From: Paenibacillus contaminans
GTDB lineage: Bacteria > Bacillota > Bacilli > Paenibacillales > NBRC-103111
DNA: 64,000 bases
Assembly (NCBI RefSeq): GCF_003285015.1
Contig: NZ_QMFB01000036.1
Location: 18,327 to 82,326 of the forward strand
Direction: 5' to 3'
Shown here: piece by piece, positions 1 to 9,115 of the stretch
Position numbering within the stretch: position 1 is the stretch's first letter
Layout of the letters: every line of letters begins with the position of its first letter
Program-made: the position numbers and the translations under genes
The notes under the pieces: model-generated
What the model was told of the DNA's origin: nothing
What the model saw: the letters and a program-made list of their open reading frames with translations, nothing else
The model's database searches: none

Positions 1-182
1 TTCCGCGCGAGTATGCGGATCGGCTGGAGCAAGTGGCTAAGGGGCTCGCTTATGAGGGAATCCAAAAACAGTTCCTCGATGCCGTGGAGTGGCTGCGCGC
101 CAAGGACAATGAAGAAGAAATCGTACAGGAGAACGGGAAGGGAGAGGGATGGATCGCATGGATCAGAAACAAAATGTTTTGA
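1..182 (+). CDS. C-terminal end of an upstream protein (5' truncated by window edge)
   Basis: An open frame enters from the left edge in frame 3 and stops at TGA 180-182. It encodes about 59 residues that look like real protein: PREYADRLEQVAKG, then a Glu/Trp-rich tail ending in RNKMF. It overlaps the next gene by 34 bp, which suggests translational coupling in one operon. The family cannot be recognised from this tail. In related MoxR/DUF5682/VWA clusters the upstream partners are often SWIM zinc-finger or large DUF proteins, so one of these is possible by context only. Confidence 0.55.
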   Translation, partial: PREYADRLEQVAKGLAYEGIQKQFLDAVEWLRAKDNEEEIVQENGKGEGWIAWIRNKMF

Positions 183-1249
183 GGCTGCCTGCGGAAAGGC
201 TATATGAAAAGGAACTTGAGGCGCTTAAGAGGGTCGACGGCGATTCGAAGCCTGCCGGCTGGCAGCTGTCTCCGCGCGGGGTTTTGACGTTTATTACGGG
301 CGGTAAAGCCGGCGATGTGACGATAACGCCCAAATATATCGGCAACCGGCGGCTTGTCGAAATCGCCATTGCCACGCTGCTGACCGACCGGGCGCTGCTG
401 CTGATCGGGGAGCCGGGAACGGCGAAATCTTGGCTTTCGGAAAACTTGACGGCCGCTATACACGGCGATTCGTCCAAGGTCATTCAAGGAACGGCCGGTA
501 CGAGCGAAGAGCAAATCCGTTACTCATGGAATTACGCGATGCTGCTGGCGAACGGGCCGTCCGACGAGGCGCTGCTCAAAAGCCCGATATACCGCGCGAT
601 GGAAACCGGGGGCATCGCCCGTTTTGAGGAAATTTCCCGCTGTGCCTCGGAGGTGCAGGATGCGCTGATTTCCATTTTGTCCGAAAAAACGATCTCGATC
701 CCGGAGCTGGCCAGGGAAGTGTCCGCGGCTAAGGGGTTTTCGATCATCGCAACGGCGAACACGCGCGATAGAGGCGTGAACGACATGTCGGCCGCGCTCA
801 AAAGACGGTTCAATATCGTCGTGCTGCCCGCCCCTTCGGAGCTGGAAACCGAGGTGGAAATCGTGCGCAAGCGGGTTGCGGAAATTTCCGCAAGCTACGA
901 GCTGCAAGCCGCGCTGCCGGAGGATGAAGCGGTGCGCAAAATCGTCACGATATTCCGCGAGCTGCGCAGCGGCGTGACGCTCGACAGCAAGGAGAAGGTG
1001 AAGCCGCCGAGCGGCGTCATTTCGACGGCGGAGGCGATTTCGCTGCTGACGAACAGCATGGCGCTGGCGGCCAGCTTCGGCAGCGGGCGAATCGTCGACG
1101 AAGACATCGCCGCAGGGCTGCAGGGCGCGATCGTAAAAGACGAAGAGAAGGATCGAGCCGTTTGGAAAGAGTATCTGGAGAACGTTATGAAAAAGCGGGG
1201 ATCGGAATGGCGGAGTCTGTACAACGCATGCCGGGAGATGAACAATTGA
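149..1249 (+). CDS. MoxR-family AAA+ ATPase (YehL-like)
   Basis: 366 residues of a MoxR-type AAA+ ATPase, a chaperone-like ATPase that typically works with a VWA-domain partner on protein or metal-cofactor maturation. Visible motifs are Walker A GEPGTAKSW near residue 90, Walker B-like IARFEEIS near 154, sensor 1 IIATANTRD near 200 and the sensor 2 region AALKRRF near 215. The start at 149 follows a GGGAAGGGAGAGGG ribosome site. It overlaps the upstream frame by 34 bp and its TGA overlaps the TTG start of the DUF5682 gene, so the operon is tightly coupled. The layout resembles E. coli yehL-yehM-yehP. The substrate is unknown. Confidence 0.88.
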   Translation: MDRMDQKQNVLRLPAERLYEKELEALKRVDGDSKPAGWQLSPRGVLTFITGGKAGDVTITPKYIGNRRLVEIAIATLLTDRALLLIGEPGTAKSWLSENLTAAIHGDSSKVIQGTAGTSEEQIRYSWNYAMLLANGPSDEALLKSPIYRAMETGGIARFEEISRCASEVQDALISILSEKTISIPELAREVSAAKGFSIIATANTRDRGVNDMSAALKRRFNIVVLPAPSELETEVEIVRKRVAEISASYELQAALPEDEAVRKIVTIFRELRSGVTLDSKEKVKPPSGVISTAEAISLLTNSMALAASFGSGRIVDEDIAAGLQGAIVKDEEKDRAVWKEYLENVMKKRGSEWRSLYNACREMNN

Positions 1250-3750
1250 AAACCGTGAACGGTACGGGGGACGGCGCCGTCCAGCCGCTCGAAGAGCTCG
1301 GCATACGGAATGCCGCCGCTTTGGAATCGGTCGGCATGCGGACCGCAGCCGAATCGGCTGCAGCAGGAGAAGGCGGAATCCCGGCACTTGAGCCGGGCGA
1401 GTACGGCTTCCGGCGTTCAGCCGCTAACGGGCAGCCGCATCTTTTCGGCATCCGGCATCTGTCGCCGGCCGGAGCGGTTCATTTGCGGGCGTTTCTCGAC
1501 GAAGTGAAGCCTTCGCTCGTATTGGTAGAGGGGCCCTCCGACGCAAGCGGCCTGATCGGGCAGCTGACGTCGCGCGGCGTCGTGCCGCCGGTAGCGATAC
1601 TGGCTTACACCGATCAGCTGCCCGTACGGACGCTGCTTTATCCTTTTGCCTCGTATTCGCCGGAGTATCAAGCCTTCCTCTGGGCGGCGGAAAACGGAGC
1701 GCAAGCCGCGTTCATCGACCTGCCTTCCGATGCGGCCGTGGCGCTGTACGGCAAGCGGACGTTAGGCGGCGAGGAGCTGACGGAGGAGCAGCGCGAGGAA
1801 CGGCAAAGCGGACTGCAAGCTTATTATCGGCGGCAGCATGCCGTATACGAGCGAATTGCCGAGCTGGCTGACGAGCCCGATTACGAGAGCTATTGGGAGC
1901 GGCATTTCGAGCACAATATGCGGAAGGATACATACCGCAGCGCGATTTTGGAGTTTTCGCGGCAAATGCGGAGCTTATCGGAGCAGGAGGAGCTCGCTTA
2001 CGATCCGGGCGAGACGGCTGTCAACGCGATCCGCGAAGCGTACATGCGCAGGCAAATCCTTGAGGCGATCGCGTCAGGCTGTCCGGCGGATCGCATCGTC
2101 GTCGTGACCGGCGCTTTTCATGCTTCGGCACTAGATTCGTCGCAGCCGGGCATGACCGACGAAGCGCTGCGTGAGCTGCCGCGCTCGTCCACGAAGCTGA
2201 CGCTCATGCCGTATTCCTACTACAAGCTGTCTACGCATTCCGGCTACGGGGCAGGCAATCAGGCTCCGGCCTACTTTGAACTGATGTGGGCCTGCATGCG
2301 GCACGGCGACCTGGCCAAAATGCCCTCGCTCTACATGTCGCAGGTGGCGTCCCATTTGCGGACCGAAGGAACGTTCCGTTCCACGGCGTCCGTGATCGAG
2401 GGCGTTCGGCTGGCCGAGTCGCTGGCTTCGCTGCACGGCGGCAGCCTGCCGACCTGGAAGGACTTGCGCGACGCTGCGACGGTTTGCCTCGGCTTCGGGG
2501 AGCTTTCCGCCATCTCCGAGGCACTGGCTCGGACCGACGTCGGAACCGCGATCGGCAGCCTGCCGGAGGGCGTCAGCCAGACGCCGATTCAGGACGACTT
2601 GAACCGGCAGCTCAAGCGGCTGAAGCTGGATAAATACAAGTCCGCGGTCGCGGCCGACCTGGAGCTTGATTTGCGGGAAAACCGGCGGGTGAAGTCGGAG
2701 GAAGCCGCGTTTATCGATTTGCACCGCTCCGTTTTCCTCCATCGGATCGCTTTGCTCGAAATCGGCTTTGCGCGCAAGCAGGGCGTCAGGCAGGATGCGG
2801 CGACGTGGGCGGAGCATTGGGTGCTGCGCTGGAGTCCGGAGACGGAAATTCAGCTTGTCGAATCGACCTTGAAGGGCGAGACGGTCGAGCTGGCGTCCGC
2901 CTTCGTCATCAACGAGAAGCTGGAGCGCTGCGGCGACATTCGCGAAGCGTCGCGCATCATCAGAGAAGCATGCGAATGCGGACTGCCGGAGGCGATGGAG
3001 CAGGCAAGGCGAACGCTGCAGCGGCTCGCGGTTGATGCAGGCAGCTTCGCGCAAATTGCCGCAGCCGCCCGCGAGCTGTCCGTGCTCATCCGCTACGGCG
3101 ATGTCCGTAAAGTCGACACGGCTTCCTTGGTCCCGCTTATGCAGCAGCTGTTTTTGCGGGGAGCTTTGCTGCTTGTGGACGCTGCGGCCTGCAGCGAGGA
3201 GGCGTCGAACGAGATCCTCGCTGCTATGAACGAAATGCATGCCGTTTCGCAGGAATTCGCGGAAGAAGTGGACGACGGGCAATGGCTGCGAAGCTTGTGG
3301 GAGCTTGCTTCGCGCGACGACCGGAACGCAAGGCTGTCCGGTTTCGCCTTCGCCATCCTGCTGGAGCGGAATCAGGTCGCCGGCGATCAGACGGCGCAGG
3401 AGGTATTGCGGCGGCTTTCGCCGGGCATCCCGGCCGATCTGGGGGCGGGCTGGTTCGAAGGCTTGTCGATGCGCAACCGTTATGCGCTGCTGTCCCGCGC
3501 CGGCCTGTGGGAGCAGCTCGATACGTATATTTCGTCGCTTGACGGCGAGCAGTTCCGGCGCTCGCTGTTGTTTTTGCGAAGGGCGTTCGGTTCGTTCGAG
3601 GCTCGGGAGAAGGCGGCGATCGCCGAGATGCTGGGCGAGCAGTGGGGCTCCGGGGGCCTTGAAACCGGCGAGCTTCTGCAGCGGCCGCTCAGCGAAGAGG
3701 AAAGAGGGATGCTCGATGAGCTTAACGAATTCGATTTTGGAGATTTGTAG
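1246..3750 (+). CDS. DUF5682 family protein (YehM-like)
   Basis: A large protein (834 residues from TTG 1246) with the conserved opening HLFGIRHLSPAGAVHL and LVEGPSDASG typical of the DUF5682 family, which accompanies MoxR and VWA genes. Biochemical function is unknown. Start choice: the frame opens upstream and ATG 1162, 1207 and 1228 are possible. TTG 1246 sits seven bases after GGGAGA and overlaps the moxR stop (TTGA), the usual coupling arrangement, and the residues before it look low-complexity. The C-terminal half is helical and leucine/alanine-rich. The gene ends directly against the VWA start codon at 3751. Confidence 0.82.
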   Translation: MKTVNGTGDGAVQPLEELGIRNAAALESVGMRTAAESAAAGEGGIPALEPGEYGFRRSAANGQPHLFGIRHLSPAGAVHLRAFLDEVKPSLVLVEGPSDASGLIGQLTSRGVVPPVAILAYTDQLPVRTLLYPFASYSPEYQAFLWAAENGAQAAFIDLPSDAAVALYGKRTLGGEELTEEQREERQSGLQAYYRRQHAVYERIAELADEPDYESYWERHFEHNMRKDTYRSAILEFSRQMRSLSEQEELAYDPGETAVNAIREAYMRRQILEAIASGCPADRIVVVTGAFHASALDSSQPGMTDEALRELPRSSTKLTLMPYSYYKLSTHSGYGAGNQAPAYFELMWACMRHGDLAKMPSLYMSQVASHLRTEGTFRSTASVIEGVRLAESLASLHGGSLPTWKDLRDAATVCLGFGELSAISEALARTDVGTAIGSLPEGVSQTPIQDDLNRQLKRLKLDKYKSAVAADLELDLRENRRVKSEEAAFIDLHRSVFLHRIALLEIGFARKQGVRQDAATWAEHWVLRWSPETEIQLVESTLKGETVELASAFVINEKLERCGDIREASRIIREACECGLPEAMEQARRTLQRLAVDAGSFAQIAAAARELSVLIRYGDVRKVDTASLVPLMQQLFLRGALLLVDAAACSEEASNEILAAMNEMHAVSQEFAEEVDDGQWLRSLWELASRDDRNARLSGFAFAILLERNQVAGDQTAQEVLRRLSPGIPADLGAGWFEGLSMRNRYALLSRAGLWEQLDTYISSLDGEQFRRSLLFLRRAFGSFEAREKAAIAEMLGEQWGSGGLETGELLQRPLSEEERGMLDELNEFDFGDL

Positions 3751-4962
3751 ATGATGGAACGACAGGAACAGATCAAACGCTGGCGGTTGATTTTGGGTGA
3801 GTCGGCCGAGGAGAAGCTGAGCTCTTACGGAGAAGGCGGAAGCTTGCTTGACGATGAAGCGAGGCTGATGGACGAGGCGCTGGCGGCCATCTATGACGGA
3901 ACGTCGGGCGGCGCATTCGACTCCGGCAGCGGCTCGGGCTCCGGCGGCCGGCGCAAGGCGGGGCTGGGCGCCTCCTCGCCGAAGCTGGCGAAGTGGCTGG
4001 CGGATATACGCACCTTTTTTCCTCCCGATGCGGTGTCCGTTATACAGGCCGACGCGATCGAACGCAAGGGTCTGAAGCAGCTGCTGTTTGAGCCGGAGAC
4101 GCTGGGGCAAATCAAACCGGACGTCCGCATGGTAGCGACCTTGATGGCGCTGCGGGGCAAAATTCCGGAAAAAACGAAGGATACGGCGCGCCAGCTGGTG
4201 AAGGCGGTCGTCGACGAAATCGCGAAGAAGCTCGAAAACGACATCCGCCGGGCCGTTACCGGCGCGCTTAACCGCAGGCGGCATTCGCCTTTGCCTTCTT
4301 TTGCAAGTACGGACTGGAAGACGACGATCCGCAAAAATATGAAGCACTACGATATTGAGCGCAAACGGATCATTCCGGAACGGTTCTACTTCTTCGACCG
4401 GGCCAGACGCAGCAAGGAGTGGACGGTCATTCTCGATATCGACCAAAGCGGCTCGATGGCCGATTCGGTCATTTACGCTTCCGTGATCGGATCGATTTTT
4501 GCCAGCCTGCCGTCGCTGGATACGCATGTCGTCGCCTTCGATACCGAGGTCGTCGATTTGAGCGAGCAGTGCGCGAACGACCCGGTCGACATGCTGTTCG
4601 GCATTCAGCTCGGCGGCGGCACGGACATCAACAAATCGGTTGCGTATTGCGAGCAATTTATTATGGATCCGAAAAAAACGCTGTTCATTCTCATTTCCGA
4701 CCTGTATGAGGGCGGTAACCAAGCGGCGCTGATCCGCCGGATGGGCGAGATGAAGCAGGCGGGCGTCCAAGTGTTGTGCTTGCTGGCGCTGTCGGATCAG
4801 GGAGCGCCGTCGTACGACGACAATGTGGCGAAGAAGCTGGCGCAGTTCGGCATTCCTTGCTTCGGCTGCACGCCGGAGCTGCTGCCCGAATTGATCGAGG
4901 GCGCCTTGAAAGGACTCGATCTGCAAGCATTGGCTGCCCACGCGGGGGCGGCGAAAGCGTAA
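3751..4962 (+). CDS. VWA domain-containing protein (YehP-like)
   Basis: 403 residues with a C-terminal von Willebrand factor A domain. The metal-ion-dependent adhesion site is visible as DIDQSGSMADS near residue 230 (DxSxS), followed by GGGTDINKS (the MIDAS threonine). It is the standard partner of MoxR ATPases and is predicted to bind Mg2+ and present substrate or partner to the ATPase. A Gly/Ser-rich linker (SGGAFDSGSGSGSGG) near residues 52-66 separates an N-terminal helical part. ATG 3751 immediately follows the DUF5682 stop, with GGAG eight bases upstream. A strong hairpin downstream closes the operon. Confidence 0.87.
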   Translation: MMERQEQIKRWRLILGESAEEKLSSYGEGGSLLDDEARLMDEALAAIYDGTSGGAFDSGSGSGSGGRRKAGLGASSPKLAKWLADIRTFFPPDAVSVIQADAIERKGLKQLLFEPETLGQIKPDVRMVATLMALRGKIPEKTKDTARQLVKAVVDEIAKKLENDIRRAVTGALNRRRHSPLPSFASTDWKTTIRKNMKHYDIERKRIIPERFYFFDRARRSKEWTVILDIDQSGSMADSVIYASVIGSIFASLPSLDTHVVAFDTEVVDLSEQCANDPVDMLFGIQLGGGTDINKSVAYCEQFIMDPKKTLFILISDLYEGGNQAALIRRMGEMKQAGVQVLCLLALSDQGAPSYDDNVAKKLAQFGIPCFGCTPELLPELIEGALKGLDLQALAAHAGAAKA

Positions 4963-4967
4963 AAGAG

Positions 4968-5012
4968 AGCTGTACGAAGGGAGTTTATGCCCTTACGTGC
5001 AGCTTTTTATTT
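4968..5012 (+). terminator. Rho-independent terminator after the MoxR/VWA operon
   Basis: AGCTGTACGAAGGG pairs imperfectly with CCCTTACGTGCAGCT across a short loop and is followed by TTTTTATTTAA. It lies just after the VWA stop codon. Confidence 0.7.
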
Positions 5013-5109
5013 AAAGCTCAAAAATGAAGAACCAAGAAATCCGACCTCTGACTACCATACTCACGTAGTAGCCTTATACTATAGATTTCAAGGATGTAAG
5101 GCATTTGAT

Positions 5110-5310
5110 CGTGCAGCGGATAGTGACCTCATAATGAGGTGAAGTTTACTATTTCTGAGGCAAACTTCACTATTTCAAACCGAAAACCCGTGTTTTGGTG
5201 AGGTAATGAGGCAAACGCAATTAATAGTGAGGCAAACGAAATGAATAGTTTCGTTCGCCTCACTATAGGGCGAGAACGAGCATTTTACCTTTGGAATAGT
5301 GAGGGTAGCC
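5110..5310. repeat. Non-coding spacer with TGAGGCAAAC repeats (copy cluster 1)
   Basis: The 4963-5531 spacer holds no convincing gene. Its core is built of short motifs: TGAGGCAAAC occurs at several points, partly as inverted pairs with GTTCGCCTCACTAT, and the segment 5268-5304 (GGGCGAGAACGAGCATT...GGAATAGTGAGG) recurs on the opposite strand at 27289-27324. This marks a dispersed non-coding repeat family rather than decayed coding sequence. Confidence 0.7.
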
Positions 5311-5481
5311 TTATAAACAATGAAGTTTTCTCCACTAAGCGCACGGTTCGTGCATAACCATTACGAGTTCCGTGTTTTTCTTTCATAACCAGGTTATCAA
5401 TCCCTAGTTTTAGACTTGATGGCGTACGTGTGAGCGGGAGCTAAATCGGCATGAAAGGAACATACATTCCCTTTCGTGTGG

Positions 5482-5487
5482 TATAAT
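5482..5487 (+). promoter_or_regulatory. Probable -10 box of the WG-repeat gene
   Basis: A consensus TATAAT lies 45 bp upstream of the start at 5532. No good -35 hexamer is visible 16-18 bp upstream. Confidence 0.5.
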
Positions 5488-5531
5488 CTGTTTACAAAGT
5501 ATAAATGTTGAAACTTGGGGAGGGGGATAGT

Positions 5532-7082
5532 ATGAGCGAATTTACGCAAGGTACCTTGCTGAGAAGCGGGCATGTTTCGGACATTTTACGTCTTCGCCGC
5601 CAATTGAATATCGACTGCATCGTCCAACTGTTGAATAGCAAGTGGGCCGTTTTTTTCTGTAACGAGCATATTTCTGTTCCTTATGTTGAACAATTTCACT
5701 TGGCATGCTCCCGTTCCTTCCCCCTAATCGCCTTCTATCACTTCGAAGATCACGGTTGGGGATATACTGTCTATCAAAACGGAACCGCTTCCCATAAGAT
5801 CGATATTTCCTACGAAGAAATAGGCGGGGATTTGAAAAAACTCCAAGCGCAATCATTCGAATCGTTCGGCTTCACTATCCAAGAGCTGCTGGAAATTGAG
5901 AATTCCATCAATCGGGCGGACGTTGAACGCTTCAAGCTGGCAATGGGCTTCCCGGAAATGTCATGGCTTTCTTATGACTATGCAGTCGGAGATATTGAGG
6001 AGGATGACGATAGCGGCATAACGGTGCTTCAGGAACCGGCGCCATGTTCATCTGTCTTTCCTATGGAAAAGCGCTGCCGAAGCTCAAAAGACACACCTTA
6101 TTACGGGTCGAACGACGCCAGTGGATTGACACCGTTTCAAGCTAAAGGGCTTTCCGGCTTTTTCGATTCACTCGGGAAGATCGTCATCCCGCCTGTTTTT
6201 CAACAAGTTAACTATTTCAGTGATGGGCGAGCTGCATTCATGCGTGACAACCGATGGGGTTATATTGATGAGGAAGGATCCGAGGCGATCGAACCGTCCT
6301 TTGACCGAATCGGCATCTTCGCGGAAGGAGCCGCACTAGTCAACACGGAGCTAAACAGCCTGCTCATTGATCAAAGCGGACAAGTTCTACAGAAATATGA
6401 GTGTTTATTTGAAGAAAAACCATTTCTCAACTGCTTTGTAGAGGGGTATGCGGTTGTCAAAGTAAAGGGTCGGTACGGTTTGCTGAGCAGAAACGGAGCG
6501 TTCGCGCTAGAACCGGTTTATGCAGCAATCGGACAGGTTTGCAACGGTTTCGCAGTTGTTTATCCGAAAGAAATGCCTTCGTACTTTTGGCGGACAGATG
6601 GTACGAGGATGGATGCGCCTAGGGGTTATACAATAGCCGGCGGCTTCTCGGAGGGACTTGCCCCAGTGAGTTTAGACGGCGACCGGCATCATGTTTCCTT
6701 CATCGATCTGAATGGCGACATCGTCCTGGAAAATATACCGCGCCTGTCGTTTTATCAAGGTTTCAACAGCGGCCTCATGCCGGTCCTCGGCGCCAAAAAG
6801 AAGTATGGATACATCAATACCAGGGGGGAGGTCGTCATTGAGCAGAAATTCGATGTCGCCCTTCCGTTTGTCGGGGATGCCGCTCTCGTTAAGAACCGTG
6901 GGAAAACGACCTTTATTCGGCCGGACGGCACTCCTTATTTCAAACCGAAGGAGCTTCACAACTTGTCACAATGGAGTTTTCGTTTGCACAGCCCGTTTGT
7001 CGCACTCGATATTTTTAATGCCGATTACATCAGCAAATACACAGGCGAGCTCGTTTTTTCGAGCAACTCCTATCATCAATAA
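5532..7082 (+). CDS. WG repeat-containing protein
   Basis: 516 residues from ATG 5532, which follows GGGGAGGGGG. An upstream in-frame ATG at 5505 lacks a ribosome site. From about residue 200 the protein contains tandem WG-type repeats, each with a pattern such as NRWGYIDEEG, KYGYINTRGEV and GRYGLLSRNG followed by aromatic/acidic spacers. These repeats are beta-rich and probably propeller-like or mediate binding. The N-terminal 200 residues have no recognised family. No signal peptide is seen, so the protein is probably cytoplasmic. It is preceded by its own promoter and followed after 97 bp by a DUF5946 gene. Confidence 0.85.
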   Translation: MSEFTQGTLLRSGHVSDILRLRRQLNIDCIVQLLNSKWAVFFCNEHISVPYVEQFHLACSRSFPLIAFYHFEDHGWGYTVYQNGTASHKIDISYEEIGGDLKKLQAQSFESFGFTIQELLEIENSINRADVERFKLAMGFPEMSWLSYDYAVGDIEEDDDSGITVLQEPAPCSSVFPMEKRCRSSKDTPYYGSNDASGLTPFQAKGLSGFFDSLGKIVIPPVFQQVNYFSDGRAAFMRDNRWGYIDEEGSEAIEPSFDRIGIFAEGAALVNTELNSLLIDQSGQVLQKYECLFEEKPFLNCFVEGYAVVKVKGRYGLLSRNGAFALEPVYAAIGQVCNGFAVVYPKEMPSYFWRTDGTRMDAPRGYTIAGGFSEGLAPVSLDGDRHHVSFIDLNGDIVLENIPRLSFYQGFNSGLMPVLGAKKKYGYINTRGEVVIEQKFDVALPFVGDAALVKNRGKTTFIRPDGTPYFKPKELHNLSQWSFRLHSPFVALDIFNADYISKYTGELVFSSNSYHQ

Positions 7083-7179
7083 CATATTGGGATGGGAGTT
7101 GCCCTTGGAGATGACTTCGGAAGAAGGTGCAACTTATTCCAATCTTATTCATTTATTTGAGATGTAGGAGGTATCGTTT

Positions 7180-7620
7180 ATGTCTGAAACCTGCACGAAG
7201 TGCGGCGCCGTTCACACTGATGAAAATACTTGCGAATCGATTTTCGGCGAATTTATGGCACTTGAGTTCACAGATCCCGGTTACGGAAGGGTTCATTTTC
7301 TCACCGTCGCCTGTTACATGGTTCAACATGGGGGCTACAGCGATGAATTGTATGTCTGGGTGCAAAACGCTCTGCGAAAATATTTGGATGAAGGCCATAC
7401 CACGGAGATGATTCGTCAGGATGCCGCCCAAGGACCCGGACGCGCCAAGGGGATTCGAAGGCAGGCGGATGCGCCGCCCCTTCCCAAGGTGGCCTGGTCC
7501 ATGACGATTGCCGATGTGGCCGCGAAGATCCGGGATGCGGAAAGTTATTGCAAGCTTATTGAACAATGGGGACATACAACGCTGAAAGAGATGGGACCGC
7601 TTGTTTTGAAAAGGCGATAG
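7180..7620 (+). CDS. DUF5946 family protein
   Basis: 146 residues with an N-terminal Cys cluster CTKCGAVHTDENTC, suggestive of a small metal site, followed by the conserved helical DUF5946 body (FLTVACYMVQHGGYSD and the WSMTIADV region). The function of the family is unknown. ATG 7180 follows a strong TAGGAGGT ribosome site. The gene is 97 bp downstream of the WG-repeat gene on the same strand and may be co-transcribed, as no terminator is obvious between them. Confidence 0.8.
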   Translation: MSETCTKCGAVHTDENTCESIFGEFMALEFTDPGYGRVHFLTVACYMVQHGGYSDELYVWVQNALRKYLDEGHTTEMIRQDAAQGPGRAKGIRRQADAPPLPKVAWSMTIADVAAKIRDAESYCKLIEQWGHTTLKEMGPLVLKRR

Positions 7621-7679
7621 GGAGAGTATGGGTTATAGTACAGCAGTGAAGTAGCGGGGGAAACGGGGGTCTCGTACAG

Positions 7680-7967
7680 GTGTCCATTCTCGACAGCGAA
7701 GGGGAAATCTTACAACCCCCGATGTTCAGGCAGGAATCGTCGTCGACCGAGCTGAAGCCGAAACGGCCGTACACGGAAACATGGGTGCTCGCAATCGACA
7801 AGCCCGGCCAATATCAAATCGAAGCTCTTGCCCGCTATACATTCGCCGAAGAAAACGAAAGCTTAAACGGAGGTTTACTGCACGTGCATAATCTAAAATC
7901 GGAGCCTGCCGCGATCGAAGTCCGTTACTGGTCTGCGTTTTACGCCCCGCCTATTTGCGAAACGTAA
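7680..7967 (+). CDS. Hypothetical protein, possibly a 5'-truncated remnant
   Basis: 95 residues from GTG 7680, with GGGGG ten bases upstream. No ATG start exists; the frame opens after a stop at 7647-7649. The sequence reads like a folded beta-rich domain (the WVLAIDKPGQYQIEALARY and VRYWSAFYAPP regions) but matches no family I recognise. Either a small gene with a GTG start or the 3' end of a decayed larger gene; the purine-rich upstream stretch does not decide it. Confidence 0.5.
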   Translation: MSILDSEGEILQPPMFRQESSSTELKPKRPYTETWVLAIDKPGQYQIEALARYTFAEENESLNGGLLHVHNLKSEPAAIEVRYWSAFYAPPICET

Positions 7968-8057
7968 GGCGCCCGCACAACCCCAAAGGAATAGGTCCGA
8001 CATAGTATTAGTAGAGTCGTTCCGATGTCAATCCAAGACTAATGGGGGGATCGCATC

Positions 8058-9038
8058 ATGCGCGTGCTGTTTTTGGAAAGCCATCCGATGTGGATTCACG
8101 GACTTCCGAACGGGTTTCGCGATGCCGGGCACAAGGTGAAAATATCGGGTCCTTTGACCCGAACGAACATCCCGAAGCTGATCGCCGGCTTCCGCCCTCA
8201 TCTCATTGTGACGCTGGGATGGACCTTCGAGCATAAAAAGAACAAACGGGCGTGGATACGGGAGGCCGTTAAAAAATCCGGAATTCCGCATATATACTGG
8301 GCGACGGAGGATCCGACCCACACGGAATCGTTCACGCTGCCTTACCTGAGGGGGACAAGGCCGGATTTCGTTTTTACGATCTGCCGTTCGAGAGTAGCCG
8401 ACTATCGCAAGCTGGGCATTCGCGCCGCTCATTTGGATTTCGGCTATCATCCGAAGGTGCACCGCCGCGTCCCCGTCGTCGGCAAATACCGGTGCAATAT
8501 AGGCGTCGTCGCTAACGCGTATCCCCAAGTTCTCCGGCGGTTTCCGAACCATTTTCGCAAACAATCCTTGCAGCAGCTTCTTCGTCCGCTCGTTCGCGGC
8601 AATGTCAGGGTCGATCTTTGGGGGAGGAATTGGGAAGGAATGAAGGAGCATTTCGGTAAAGGTGTTCCGAAAAAGTGGATCCACGGCTATCTGGATTATA
8701 CCCAGGCGAATAAAGTATACAGCTCCGCGAAAATCATCATCGCTTTGCAAAACCAGCTGACGCAGGTTACGCAGCGAACCTATGAAATTCTCGGCTCGGG
8801 CGGATTCGTCCTGACCAACGATACGCCGGAAATCAGACGGTTATTCAAGCACAAAAAGCATCTGCTCCTCTCGAAGTCGCCGGCCGAAACACTGCAGCTG
8901 GTCGACTATTATTTGAAGCATCCGGTAGAACGGGAACGAATCCGGAAGGCGGGGCAAGCGGCGGCGCGCAAGCATTCGTACGAACAGCGGGCCCGCCGCA
9001 TCGTTCGCGTCTTGCGTCAGCATCGTATTTTGCGTTGA
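8058..9038 (+). CDS. CgeB-like glycosyltransferase family protein
   Basis: 326 residues resembling CgeB/YkvP glycosyltransferases of Bacillales, which modify spore-coat or cell-surface glycans. The N-terminal Rossmann-like part opens MRVLFLESHPMWIHG; the C-terminal part has the conserved nucleotide-sugar region (NVRVDLWGRNW, then QVTQRTYEILGSGGFVLTNDTPE, which resembles the Glyco_trans_1_2 C-terminal motif). ATG 8058 follows GGGGGATC. No transmembrane segment is visible, so it is probably cytoplasmic or coat-associated. The gene stands alone between spacers and is closed by a terminator at 9076. Confidence 0.8.
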   Translation: MRVLFLESHPMWIHGLPNGFRDAGHKVKISGPLTRTNIPKLIAGFRPHLIVTLGWTFEHKKNKRAWIREAVKKSGIPHIYWATEDPTHTESFTLPYLRGTRPDFVFTICRSRVADYRKLGIRAAHLDFGYHPKVHRRVPVVGKYRCNIGVVANAYPQVLRRFPNHFRKQSLQQLLRPLVRGNVRVDLWGRNWEGMKEHFGKGVPKKWIHGYLDYTQANKVYSSAKIIIALQNQLTQVTQRTYEILGSGGFVLTNDTPEIRRLFKHKKHLLLSKSPAETLQLVDYYLKHPVERERIRKAGQAAARKHSYEQRARRIVRVLRQHRILR

Positions 9039-9075
9039 ACCGGTCCTCATCATAGAGTCATATACGGACAAAAAC

Positions 9076-9114
9076 GGCGCCCGGAACGCGAAAACGTTCA
9101 AGAGCGCCTTTTTT
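9076..9114 (+). terminator. Terminator after the CgeB-like gene
   Basis: GGCGC...GCGCC hairpin with an internal AACG/CGTT pairing, followed by six T. Confidence 0.65.
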
Positions 9115-9115
9115 A

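Noticed and set aside
2131..4941. A 936-codon open frame on the minus strand
   Set aside because: Antisense to the DUF5682 and VWA genes; the Arg/Gln/Leu-rich composition is a shadow of GC-rich codons and no ribosome site or family match is seen.
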